Shown here: positions 26,476-34,529 of the stretch, one piece after another | How positions within the stretch are numbered: position 1 is the first letter of the stretch | Layout: every line of letters begins with the position of its first letter | Source of the DNA: Fredinandcohnia quinoae | GTDB taxonomy: Bacteria > Bacillota > Bacilli > Bacillales > Bacillaceae_L | Assembly (NCBI RefSeq): GCF_022427965.1 | Contig: NZ_JAKTTI010000042.1 | Location: 1-34,578, forward strand | Direction: 5' to 3' | DNA length: 34,578 nucleotides | Notes under the pieces: model-generated | Database searches by the model: none | Told to the model about the DNA's origin: nothing | What the model saw: only the letters and a program-made list of their open reading frames with translations | Position numbers and translations under genes: made by a program

Positions 26476-27162
26476 GTGAAGAAACTAGGATATATGCTAG
26501 CACTTTCTCTATTCTTAGCAGGGTGTGGTGTTAACGATGGAGAATTTGATGATACAGCGAAAATAACAAAGCCATTATCAGAGAAAGAAGCTATTCAAGA
26601 TAGTACGGACGAGGAACGACAAGAAGCAGAAAGTGATAAAATCAATGAAACCAGCACAGATTCAGGAATTAGCGAAAGCAGCGAAAAACCTGCTGCAGAA
26701 GTGAAGAGAAAAAGCAGTGAACAGGCCTCTAGTGTAAAAGAGCAAGCACAAAAAAACGAAAAGATAACATCCGATGTAAAAAAAGAATCTGCTCCTGTTA
26801 AAAGTGAAAGATCCAAATATTTAAATAAACTGGCGAATGTTAAAGCCAGTATAAGTGAATTTGATAAGCAATTAGAAGGCGGAACAATGGCAGAAATGGG
26901 ACAAGCGTACGGGGAAATTTTCAAAAGGTGGGATCAGGAAATGAATGACATTTATGGTGCACTTAAAAATCAGCTTTCTGTGAGTGAAATGAACAAGCTG
27001 AGAGCAGAGCAGCGCAATTGGCTCACCTACCGAGATAAAACTGCCAAGGAGGCGTCTATGAAATATGAAGGCGGAACAATGGCGTCATTAGAATATGTCG
27101 CCACTCAGGCGAGACTTACCGAAGAAAGAAGTTACGAGCTAGTGGAAGCGTATATGTATTAA
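26476..27162 (+). CDS. Lipoprotein with LprI-like (DUF1311) domain
   Basis: 228 residues. Signal peptide with lipobox FLAGC (C17), then a low-complexity linker rich in E, K and S to about residue 110, then a helical domain with WDQEMNDIYGALKNQLS, LRAEQRNWLTYRD and GGTMASLEYVATQARLTEERSYELVE, the pattern of the LprI-type DUF1311 domain (in Mycobacterium LprI inhibits lysozyme). GTG start at 26476 with AGGAGG ten bases upstream. It may be cotranscribed with the RR-HK genes. Confidence 0.8.
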   Translation: MKKLGYMLALSLFLAGCGVNDGEFDDTAKITKPLSEKEAIQDSTDEERQEAESDKINETSTDSGISESSEKPAAEVKRKSSEQASSVKEQAQKNEKITSDVKKESAPVKSERSKYLNKLANVKASISEFDKQLEGGTMAEMGQAYGEIFKRWDQEMNDIYGALKNQLSVSEMNKLRAEQRNWLTYRDKTAKEASMKYEGGTMASLEYVATQARLTEERSYELVEAYMY

Positions 27163-27218
27163 AATCAGATTTGATTTGTGACGGGGCAATTTCACTATAT
27201 ATAGGAATTAACAAATTT

Positions 27219-27290
27219 GAGCGTTCCCATGAGTTGGGCAAACTTGTGGGAAGCTTCTTTTTTCATGTCTTGTATGATGTGGAGACTGAC
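27219..27290 (+). repeat. Dispersed terminator-like repeat, copy 2
   Basis: GAGCGTTCCCATGAGTT, then AACTTGTGGGAAGCTTC and six T, followed by the tail CATGTCTTGTATGATGTGGAG. The most divergent of the four copies, but arms, T-run and tail are all recognisable. It may end the LprI lipoprotein transcript. The rest of 27163-27493 has only two short inverted repeats (GATTTACT at 27379 and CATAAAA at 27411). Confidence 0.7.
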
Positions 27291-27493
27291 TTACTATAAA
27301 GTCGATGACTACTTGTCGAGGAATTATCCATGCTCTACAACCTTGTGTTATTAGGTATTATAATGTTTGATAAAACGTGATTTACTCACAGTAAATCGGG
27401 ATGAGATAACATAAAAGTTACATTTTTATGTCGTTGCAATTTTTAATATTATGCTAAACTTTAATTAAATATATGGATATAGGGGGATATGTC

Positions 27494-27781
27494 ATGCAAT
27501 TAATACAAACTGGTATTAAAATAGTAGCATCTGAACTTTATCTTGACCTTAAGAATTACAAAGAAGCACGTGAAGCGGCAAGTTGTTCATCCGGGAGCCT
27601 TCTGGATGGCATAAAGGAATTCGAGGAAGAAATGAAAAAGAAAATGCAAGAAACACCAGCTACTGAAACATTAACTGGTATAGAGCTGCATGAAAGAATC
27701 ATCATAGAGAAAGCCGAAATGCTTGCGGATTTAGGAATCCTCCAAGAAGTATTTAATGAAGTCGAAGATTTAGACGATTAA
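27494..27781 (+). CDS. Hypothetical protein, 95 residues
   Basis: I do not recognise it. It has no membrane segment or signal peptide and looks mainly helical and acidic (ELYLDLKNYKEAREAA, IKEFEEEMKKKMQE, ending EVEDLDD). An excellent GGGGG lies before the ATG at 27494, and codon use looks normal, so I take it as real. It stands alone between non-coding stretches. Confidence 0.65.
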   Translation: MQLIQTGIKIVASELYLDLKNYKEAREAASCSSGSLLDGIKEFEEEMKKKMQETPATETLTGIELHERIIIEKAEMLADLGILQEVFNEVEDLDD

Positions 27782-28320
27782 TACGGAACAACTTGTATTG
27801 GAACATTAGATAACCTGACTGCAGGGTTGATATAAAAAGTCTACCTGACCTAACCGATTCAAAATCACTACTAACCCCATAATTGGTTCTGCAAATGGAA
27901 ATGATTTCAACATGAACAACAAACGATGCATGTGGAGACGATCGCACTGCTGGAGTTAAAATAATGATTGAAACCTTTAAGAATGGCTTATTGACGGCAT
28001 TTTTAAGGGTTTATTGCTTATAGAAATTGAGATGTAAGTGGAAACTTAGAGGTTAACTAAAAGTTATAGTGATTTATAAGTAAAAAAATGTGTTGTTGTA
28101 TTTCACGTAATATTCTGTATTCCGTGACAAATATCCATTATGTCCAATAAGGAAGTTAATAATTCGTCTTATAATAAGGAGAAGTACAGAAATCTCTTTA
28201 TTAATAAGCGATTAATATGAAGGAGATAATAAAGTTATTCCAAATTATTTCGAGGTGTATTAGAGAAATTTTTGATAGAATGAGAATAAGTAGTAGCTAC
28301 ATTGCAAAGGGGGAGTACAA
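27782..28320. other. Non-coding stretch with a possible gene remnant
   Basis: No intact gene. At 27905-27961 the plus strand reads FQHEQQTMHVETIALLELK and stop; the HVETxALL ending resembles the C-terminus of TrmA/RlmD-type uracil methyltransferases, so this may be the last codons of a lost gene. The remainder is A+T-rich and shows nothing. Confidence 0.35.
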
Positions 28321-28578
28321 ATGTTATGGGAACAAGTTCGAAAAGCTTACCCGGATAAATGGGTTGTAATTGAAGCGATTGCAGCGCATTCGGAGAGCAA
28401 CTTTCGAATTGTAGATGATATTGCTGTAATAGATTCGTTTGATGACTCAATGGATGCATTTCGTCGACATCATGAATTACACAAGCAAAAGCCAAACCGT
28501 GAACTTTACTTTTTCCATACTTCTAGAGAAGATCTCGATATACGTGAAAAGAGGTGGACAGGACTTAGAAAAATATGA
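28321..28578 (+). CDS. Small protein coupled to a retropepsin-like protease
   Basis: 85 residues, soluble, with KWVVIEAIAAHSESNFRIVDD, FDDSMDAFRRHHELHKQKP and the end RELYFFHTSREDLDIREKRW. I have a general memory of similar small proteins next to aspartic-protease-like genes in Firmicutes but know no named family. GGGGGAG lies six bases before the ATG. The stop overlaps the next start by four bases (ATGA), so the two products are made together and may interact. Confidence 0.75.
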   Translation: MLWEQVRKAYPDKWVVIEAIAAHSESNFRIVDDIAVIDSFDDSMDAFRRHHELHKQKPNRELYFFHTSREDLDIREKRWTGLRKI

Positions 28579-28961
28579 TTATGATAAAAGAATTATCAGA
28601 ATTACCATTTATAGAGGCTACTGTAACTTTTCGTGGGCAAAGCTTGAAACTAGAGAATGTTTTACTTGATACTGGCTCTGCTGGAACCATCTTTAATGTG
28701 AATAAACTTGAAGAAATAGGGATAAGGCCAGAGGCAAACGATGTAACACAAACCATTCAAGGTGTAGGTGGGCTTGAGTTCGTTTATACAAAAAATATAG
28801 ATAGAGTTTTTATTCAGGATGAGATAGAGATCCAAAACTTCAATGTTGAATTAGGTTCAATGGATTACGGTCTTGAGATTGATGGTATTATCGGATACGA
28901 TTTCATGAAGGAAGTAGGTCTTGTTATTGACTTGCAAAGACTTCATATATCTATAAAGTAG
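28575..28961 (+). CDS. Retropepsin-like aspartic protease
   Basis: 128 residues with the catalytic aspartate motif VLLDTGSAGTIFN (about residues 29-41), a flap-like TIQGVGGLEFVYT, and a C-terminal DGIIGYDFMKEVGLVIDL corresponding to the hydrophobic-hydrophobic-G that follows in clan AA proteases. One catalytic motif means that it must dimerise to be active, as retroviral proteases do. No signal peptide or membrane helix. Coupled to the small upstream gene; substrate unknown. Confidence 0.8.
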   Translation: MIMIKELSELPFIEATVTFRGQSLKLENVLLDTGSAGTIFNVNKLEEIGIRPEANDVTQTIQGVGGLEFVYTKNIDRVFIQDEIEIQNFNVELGSMDYGLEIDGIIGYDFMKEVGLVIDLQRLHISIK

Positions 28962-28987
28962 GTCCTCTTGAAAGGGGATATTTTTTT
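28962..28987 (+). terminator. Terminator after the protease gene
   Basis: TCCTCT (28963-28968) pairs with AGGGGA (28973-28978, one G-T pair) around TGAA and runs into TATTTTTTT, directly at the stop codon. Confidence 0.7.
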
Positions 28988-29069
28988 GCCGTTTATACAG
29001 CAAGTACCGTCTTTTAAGGTGCTATGTACCTAGTTATATTTTAAAACTGCGAATTAAGATAAACATCAA

Positions 29070-29148
29070 GAAGCTTCCCAAAAGTTCACTGAACTTTTGT
29101 GAAGCTTCTTTTTTTATGTCTTCCATGACATCGAGATATCACTTACCC
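29070..29148 (+). repeat. Dispersed terminator-like repeat, copy 3
   Basis: The most symmetrical copy: GAAGCTTCCCAAAAGTTCA then TGAACTTTTGTGAAGCTTC and seven T, tail ATGTCTTCCATGACATCGAG. It lies between the protease gene and the iron-regulated reductase. Nothing else is seen in 28988-29244. Confidence 0.8.
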
Positions 29149-29244
29149 GCGAAGCGAGTTTTAATGAACGTTCATGAAAGGAGTAATCTATGTTTTTATA
29201 AATGATAGATATAATTCACAATTGTGTCATTTATTAATCTTTTA

Positions 29245-29277
29245 TTGACATTAATTATCATTATCATTATGATAATT
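29245..29277 (+). promoter_or_regulatory. Fur-controlled promoter of the reductase gene
   Basis: TTGACA at 29245-29250, 17 bases, TATGAT at 29268-29273: a near-perfect sigma-A promoter. Over it lies a Fur box with exact nine-base arms AATTATCAT (29254-29262) and ATGATAATT (29269-29277). Iron-loaded Fur bound here would block polymerase. A weaker second box (GAATTATTATCAT) is near 29289. Confidence 0.85.
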
Positions 29278-29334
29278 GTATTAGTTGAGAATTATTATCA
29301 TCGTGGGAAATGGTTCGTATTAAGGGGAGATAAC

Positions 29335-30372
29335 ATGGATTTATTTGATGTAACAATAATTGGTGGCGGTCCTGCTGGTTTATATAGTGCTTTTTATAGT
29401 GGTCTACGTAATATGAAAACAAAAATAATCGATGTGCAGCCCATCCTTGGAGGCAAGGTGAATACTTACCCTGAGAAGGTTTTATGGGATGTAGGTGGGC
29501 TTCCACCGATGCAAGCACAACAATTTGTTCAGAATTTAATCAATCAAGCAAATACTTTTCTACCAACGATATGTCTAAATACTAAAGTCGAACAAATTGA
29601 GAAACACGGAGATATCTTTGTGATATCAACGAATTCGGGAGAGGTTCATTATTCAAAAACAATCATTGTAGCTGTCGGTGGAGGTATTTTAAATCCGATT
29701 AAGCTTGAAATTGATTGCGCAAAAAAATATGAAAAGACGAACTTACATTATACAATTTCAGGATTAGAACGCTTCCGTAATAAAAAAGTTCTTGTATCAG
29801 GTGGTGGAAATGGCGCGATTGACTGGGCAGTCGAACTTTTATTAGTAGCAAATGAGGTCGTCGTTATATATCGCAAGGATCAATTAACTGCCCATGAGTC
29901 TCAGGTGGAAAAACTTAAAGAACATGGTGTGCAAATTATGCTTAATGCGGAAATTCAGGACCTAATATCGAATGAAGATAAAACAGCTATTGAAGAAGTT
30001 GTCGTTTCACAAAATGGAGATACTTATCAATTACAGGTTGATGATGTTCTAATTAGTCATGGCTATAATCGTGAAGTGTCATTAACATTTGCTGATGATA
30101 TCAAACCACTGCTCAAAAATGATTATTATTTAGTTAGTCAAGGGCAATGCAAAACATCTGTTCCTGGGATCTTTGGTGCTGGTGATATTATTTCTTATGA
30201 CGATAAAGTGGGTTTAATAGTCGGTACATTCCAAGATGCAGTGCTTGCGGTTAATAACGCTAAGTTGTATATCGATCCACAGGCAGACCAATATGCAATG
30301 GTGTCTTCTCATAACGAAAAGTTTAACGAGAAAAATAGAGAGCTTTTAAAAGAAATATTTTACAAGGCATAA
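29335..30372 (+). CDS. Ferredoxin-NADP reductase (thioredoxin reductase-like)
   Basis: Flavoprotein with two Rossmann folds: FAD motif IIGGGPAGLY (residues about 8-17), NADPH motif VSGGGNGAIDWAVEL, and the C-terminal FAD motif GIFGAGDI. It has no CxxC redox pair, so it is not a thioredoxin reductase but the YumC/YcgT type of ferredoxin- or flavodoxin-NADP reductase. The ATG at 29335 has AAGGGGAGA upstream; the frame is open to 29224 but that would start before the promoter's transcript. 345 residues. Fur control and the siderophore operon downstream suggest a role in iron release or in redox supply during iron shortage. Confidence 0.9.
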   Translation: MDLFDVTIIGGGPAGLYSAFYSGLRNMKTKIIDVQPILGGKVNTYPEKVLWDVGGLPPMQAQQFVQNLINQANTFLPTICLNTKVEQIEKHGDIFVISTNSGEVHYSKTIIVAVGGGILNPIKLEIDCAKKYEKTNLHYTISGLERFRNKKVLVSGGGNGAIDWAVELLLVANEVVVIYRKDQLTAHESQVEKLKEHGVQIMLNAEIQDLISNEDKTAIEEVVVSQNGDTYQLQVDDVLISHGYNREVSLTFADDIKPLLKNDYYLVSQGQCKTSVPGIFGAGDIISYDDKVGLIVGTFQDAVLAVNNAKLYIDPQADQYAMVSSHNEKFNEKNRELLKEIFYKA

Positions 30373-30401
30373 ATCTAGTTATCTAAAAATTAACTAAATA
30401 A

Positions 30402-30453
30402 TTGACAGCTTAAAAAAAAAGATTTAAATTAATTAATAGTGATAATCATTATC
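30402..30453 (+). promoter_or_regulatory. Fur-controlled promoter of the siderophore importer
   Basis: TTGACA at 30402-30407, 17 bases, TAAATT at 30425-30430. A Fur box with palindromic core GATAAT-C-ATTATC lies at 30441-30453, just downstream of the -10, where bound Fur would block transcription. Confidence 0.8.
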
Positions 30454-30525
30454 GATTATATTTTCGATTGAAATTAACAATCGTGGGATATACTTCAAAA
30501 AACTTATAGATAGGTAGGGTTACAA

Positions 30526-31578
30526 ATGCAAAATAAAAAATCATTTTTACTATTGTTAACGCTAGCAATTATGGCTTCTCTTGCATTAGTAGGCTGTTCT
30601 AGCCAGTCTTCAAAAGATGAAGTAGAAAAAAAAGAGCCAGAAACTTCAACTGAAACAGAGTCAGAATATCCAATCACGATTAAACATGCATTAGGTGAGG
30701 CAGTTATTGAAAGTAAACCAGAACGAATTGTTACCATTCAATGGGCAAACCATGATGTTGCTTTAGCATTGGGAGTAGTTCCAGTTGGGTTTTCAGCTGC
30801 AAACTTTGGTGTTCAAGATGATAGCGGTTTATTACCATGGACGAAAGAAAAGTTGGATGAACTTGGAACAACTGATCCGAACGTTTTCCAAGATACGGAT
30901 GGTTTAGATTTTGAAGCAATTTCTGATGCAGATCCAGACGTAATTCTTGCTGCATATTCTGGAATCACAGCAGAAGACTATGAATTATTAACGCAAATTG
31001 CACCTGTTGTTGCTTATCCAACTGCACCATGGGCAACGACGTGGCGCGAGCAAGTTGAATTCAATGCTAAAGGTATGGGTATGGAAAAAGAGGGGAAACA
31101 GCTAATTAAAGACACAGAAGACTTAATCGCTGAAAAATTAAGTGCTTATCCACAAATCGAAGGTAAAAAAGTAGTGTGGGTTAACTTCTCAGCAGAAGAT
31201 TTATCTCAATTACACATCTATACTCCAGCAGATTCACGTGGAGCATTTTTAGAAGAACTGGGGATGGCTTATCCTGAAAGTATTAAGGCATTAATTGAAG
31301 ATCCAAAGAGCTACTCTTTGAAATTAAGCACTGAAAATGTGGAAGCGTTATTCGATGCGGATTTAATCATTGGTTATGGTGACGATGCACTCTACGAAAC
31401 GATCAAAGAAGATCCATTGTTAGGAAAGATTCCAGCAGTTGAAAGAGGTTCTGTGGCGTTTATTACAAGTGAGTCTCCAATAGTAGCAGCGGGAACTCCA
31501 AATCCACTTTCAATCGAATATACAATTGATGAATATTTAGAATTAATCGGTAAAGCGATTGATAAAATTGAAGAATAA
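30526..31578 (+). CDS. Iron-siderophore ABC transporter, binding lipoprotein
   Basis: 350 residues. Signal peptide with lipobox LVGC (C24), an acidic linker, then a class III (FecB/FhuD-like) binding fold: PERIVTIQWANHDVALALGVVPVG, LDFEAISDADPDVILAAYSG, FDADLIIGYGDD, IPAVERGSVAFI. Closest in pattern, as I recall, to B. subtilis YfiY, which binds hydroxamate/citrate siderophores such as schizokinen; the ligand here is not proved. AGGTAGGG precedes the ATG. The 3' end overlaps the first permease gene, so all four importer genes form one operon. Confidence 0.9.
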   Translation: MQNKKSFLLLLTLAIMASLALVGCSSQSSKDEVEKKEPETSTETESEYPITIKHALGEAVIESKPERIVTIQWANHDVALALGVVPVGFSAANFGVQDDSGLLPWTKEKLDELGTTDPNVFQDTDGLDFEAISDADPDVILAAYSGITAEDYELLTQIAPVVAYPTAPWATTWREQVEFNAKGMGMEKEGKQLIKDTEDLIAEKLSAYPQIEGKKVVWVNFSAEDLSQLHIYTPADSRGAFLEELGMAYPESIKALIEDPKSYSLKLSTENVEALFDADLIIGYGDDALYETIKEDPLLGKIPAVERGSVAFITSESPIVAAGTPNPLSIEYTIDEYLELIGKAIDKIEE

Positions 31579-32611
31579 TCCTTTTGCATCAAAAAAAAAG
31601 AAACTAGATTTACATGTACCGCAACATTTTTCACTTATTTTAGTAGTGGGACTTATATTATTAATCGTCACAATTATTGCTTCCCTTGTATTAGGGGCTA
31701 GGGTGGTTAGCTATCAAGAATTAATGGATGGGTTACTTTACCAAAATCAAGATTCATATGGTGCAATCGTGGTGCAAAAACGAATCTCGCGTACGATTTT
31801 TAGTATGTGCTGTGGTGTAGCATTAGGTATTGCAGGTGTCCTTATGCAATCTGTGACACGTAACCCATTAGCTGACCCAAGTATATTAGGCGTTAATACA
31901 GGTGCAGCCTTGTTTGTAATATGTGGGATTACATTTTTTAATATTACGACTGCGAGTCAGTACATTTGGTTAGCTTCAATCGGAGCGGCCCTAACAGCAG
32001 TTTTCGTATTTGGAATAGGTTCAATGGGACGTGGTGGAGCCACACCTATTAAATTAGTCCTAGCCGGAGCTGCTACTAGTGCAGCTCTTTCTTCTGTTGT
32101 AACAGCCATTATGCTTCCAAGTTCATATGCCATGGATCAATTTAGATTTTGGCAAGTAGGGAGTGTTGGCTCAGGTTCATGGGATTCAATCATGATTTTT
32201 ATTCCTTTTTTATTATTTGGGATGGTGATAGCGTTTGTATCGGCACCAGCACTAAATGCTTTAGCATTAGGAGATGAAGCTGCGACAGGTCTTGGCGTAC
32301 GACCAGGTGTGCTAAGAGTATTTGCGATTTCCGCAGGCGTTATTTTATGTGGAGTCACCACTGCTCTAGCTGGTCCAATCGGTTTTATCGGTCTATTGGC
32401 AACTCATGCTATGCGTTTAGTAATTGGGCCAGACTTACGTTTTTTAATTCCTATGTCAGCATTAGCAGGGGCAATTATTTTAACATTTTCTGATGTGGTT
32501 GGCAGACTAATTGGAAGTCCTGGAGAACTTGAAGTAGGTATTATTACAGCTTTTATTGGTGCACCAATCCTCATCTTATTAGCTAAGAAATCGAAGGTGA
32601 GGTCATTATGA
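31559..32611 (+). CDS. Iron-siderophore ABC transporter, permease 1
   Basis: FecCD-family permease with about nine hydrophobic segments. ISRTIFSMCCGVALGIAGVLMQSVTRNPLADPSILGVNTGAA is the conserved family start (read in two parts), and the cytoplasmic loop LGDEAATGLGV contacts the ATPase. 350 residues. The start is TTG at 31559 inside the end of the binding-protein gene, with a weak ribosome binding site; TTG at 31568 is an alternative. YfiZ-like. Confidence 0.9.
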   Translation: MIKLKNNPFASKKKKLDLHVPQHFSLILVVGLILLIVTIIASLVLGARVVSYQELMDGLLYQNQDSYGAIVVQKRISRTIFSMCCGVALGIAGVLMQSVTRNPLADPSILGVNTGAALFVICGITFFNITTASQYIWLASIGAALTAVFVFGIGSMGRGGATPIKLVLAGAATSAALSSVVTAIMLPSSYAMDQFRFWQVGSVGSGSWDSIMIFIPFLLFGMVIAFVSAPALNALALGDEAATGLGVRPGVLRVFAISAGVILCGVTTALAGPIGFIGLLATHAMRLVIGPDLRFLIPMSALAGAIILTFSDVVGRLIGSPGELEVGIITAFIGAPILILLAKKSKVRSL

Positions 32612-33645
32612 GGAACAATTTCGCTGAAGTAAATTTTATTCGAGATGGTATGCGTCGAAGAAGAAAGCGCTGGATCTTAGTTTTCTCACTATTACTCATT
32701 TTGGCTGTCATTCTCTGTTGTACAATGCTCTTATTAGGAAACACAATTTATCCAGTGGATGTAGTCATTCGTTCATTAATGGGAGAGAAAATAGCAGGCG
32801 CTAATTTTGCGATCAATACGATTCGTCTTCCTCGAATGATTACAGGCTTATTTGCAGGATTTGCTTTCGGTGCAGCAGGTTATATTTTTCAAACGATGTT
32901 GCGCAACCCATTAGCGAATCCAAATATTTTAGGGATTACATCCGGCTCTAGTGTGGCTGCTGTATTTTGTATTATCATACTACATTCTAGTAAAATGGTA
33001 GTTTCGATCTCAGCAGTCATTGGGGGATTAATTACGGTAATCATCATGTATCTATTTTCACGAGGTCGATCATTTTCGATTGGTCGCTTAATTATTACCG
33101 GGATTGGTATGCAAGCGATGTTAGATGCGGCCATATCGTATTTGATTCTTAAAAGCTCCCAACAGGATATTGCAGGAGCATTGAGGTGGCTAAGTGGTAG
33201 TTTAAATGGCTCCCAAATGAGCGAAGTACTTCCTTTGATTGCAATTGTAGTAGTATTCACGCCGATAATGGTAGTACTGGGTAAACAGTTGAGCATGCTA
33301 GAATTAGGTGATCAAATGGCAACGTCACTCGGTGTAGCAACCGATAAAATGCGAATTACTCTAATCGTAAGTTCTGTCATTATGATTGCCATTGCTACAT
33401 CAACAACTGGACCGATTGCCTTTGTATCATTTTTAGCAGGACCAATTGCGAATCGCCTAGTTGGTGTTAGTGCATCAAATATTCTCCCGGCAGGTTTAGT
33501 CGGTGCTAATCTTGTATTACTTGCAGATTTAATTGGACAGTTTGCATTTGAATATAGATTTCCGGTAGGTGTTATTACGGGTATACTCGGATCACCATAT
33601 TTAATTTATTTATTAATCCGAATGAACCGAAAAGGAGAATTGTAA
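32608..33645 (+). CDS. Iron-siderophore ABC transporter, permease 2
   Basis: Second FecCD-family permease, partner of the preceding one in a heterodimeric channel. TIRLPRMITGLFAGFAFGAAG, MLRNPLANPNILGITSGSS and the ATPase-contact loop LGDQMATSLGV are visible, with about nine membrane segments. 345 residues. Overlaps permease 1 by four bases (ATGA) and abuts the ATPase gene, whose ATG shares the last base of the stop. YfhA-like. Confidence 0.9.
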   Translation: MRNNFAEVNFIRDGMRRRRKRWILVFSLLLILAVILCCTMLLLGNTIYPVDVVIRSLMGEKIAGANFAINTIRLPRMITGLFAGFAFGAAGYIFQTMLRNPLANPNILGITSGSSVAAVFCIIILHSSKMVVSISAVIGGLITVIIMYLFSRGRSFSIGRLIITGIGMQAMLDAAISYLILKSSQQDIAGALRWLSGSLNGSQMSEVLPLIAIVVVFTPIMVVLGKQLSMLELGDQMATSLGVATDKMRITLIVSSVIMIAIATSTTGPIAFVSFLAGPIANRLVGVSASNILPAGLVGANLVLLADLIGQFAFEYRFPVGVITGILGSPYLIYLLIRMNRKGEL

Positions 33646-34448
33646 TGAGTAACACACATGATTTTCGAGTCGATCGACTTGTTTCTGGCTATGATAATAA
33701 AACGATTATACATGGGATTGATCTTGAAATTCCAAAAAATAAAATTAGTGTCATAATAGGTGCAAATGGTTGTGGGAAATCAACACTCTTAAAAACGATG
33801 GCCAAACTGATCAAACCGATGGAAGGGGACGTTACACTTAATGGCAAAGCAATCAACAAATACCCTCCAAAGCAATTGGCACGTATTTTAGGGCTTCTTC
33901 CACAGTCTCCAGTAGTACCTGATGGGATTACGGTTGCGGATTTAGTTGGTAGAGGAAGGTTTCCACATCAAACTTTATTCAGCGGGTGGTCAAAAAAAGA
34001 CTATGAAGCTGTTGAAGATGCAATGGAATTTATGAATATTACCGAGTTTGCGAATCATGATATTGATGAGCTCTCAGGTGGTCAAAGACAGCGCGTGTGG
34101 ATAGCAATGGCACTTGCTCAACAAACTGATATTTTATTTCTAGATGAACCAACTACTTTTTTAGATATCACGTATCAGGTAGAAATATTAGACTTACTAA
34201 CCAATTTAAATCGTAAGTACGGTACAACGATTGTGATGGTATTGCACGATATTAATTTATCAGCTCGCTATGCAGACCATATTTTTGCGGTGAAAAAAGG
34301 AAAGCTTGTAGCAGAAGGAAAACCAGCTGAAGTCCTAACAAGCGATCTAGTAAAATCTGTTTTTGATTTAAATTGTGTTGTCATATCAGATCCTATTTCT
34401 GATACTCCATTAATCATTCCAAAAGGACGTTATCACGTAAAAGATTGA
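33645..34448 (+). CDS. Iron-siderophore ABC transporter, ATPase
   Basis: FepC/FhuC-type ATPase. Walker A GANGCGKST, Q-loop LLPQSP, signature ELSGGQRQRVWIAMA, Walker B ILFLDEPTTFLD and switch histidine VLHD. 267 residues. In B. subtilis the matching ATPase YusV is encoded elsewhere and shared between importers; here it completes the operon. Ribosome binding site AAAGGAG before the ATG. A terminator-like repeat follows about 40 bases after the stop. Confidence 0.93.
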   Translation: MSNTHDFRVDRLVSGYDNKTIIHGIDLEIPKNKISVIIGANGCGKSTLLKTMAKLIKPMEGDVTLNGKAINKYPPKQLARILGLLPQSPVVPDGITVADLVGRGRFPHQTLFSGWSKKDYEAVEDAMEFMNITEFANHDIDELSGGQRQRVWIAMALAQQTDILFLDEPTTFLDITYQVEILDLLTNLNRKYGTTIVMVLHDINLSARYADHIFAVKKGKLVAEGKPAEVLTSDLVKSVFDLNCVVISDPISDTPLIIPKGRYHVKD

Positions 34449-34487
34449 GATCATTTTATGTGTCTAAACCTTCCGAAATATAAAGTA

Positions 34488-34529
34488 GAGGCTTCTCATA
34501 AGTTCACTGAACTTTTGGGAGGCTTCTTT
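34488..34529 (+). repeat. Dispersed terminator-like repeat, copy 4, cut by an intron
   Basis: GAGGCTTCTCATAAGTTCA then TGAACTTTTGGGAGGCTTC, nearly identical to copy 1, but the T-run stops after three T where the group II intron begins. The conserved tail seen in the other copies should reappear at the 3' end of the intron, outside the window. It probably terminates the siderophore operon. Confidence 0.8.

Noticed and set aside
28217-28369. Small plus-strand frame before the 85-residue protein
   Set aside because: No ribosome binding site, overlaps the better supported gene at 28321 in another frame, and shows no domain.
29224-29334. Membrane-anchor extension of the ferredoxin-NADP reductase
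   Set aside because: The isoleucine-rich stretch is only the translated Fur box and promoter; the ATG at 29335 with AAGGGGAGA is the real start.
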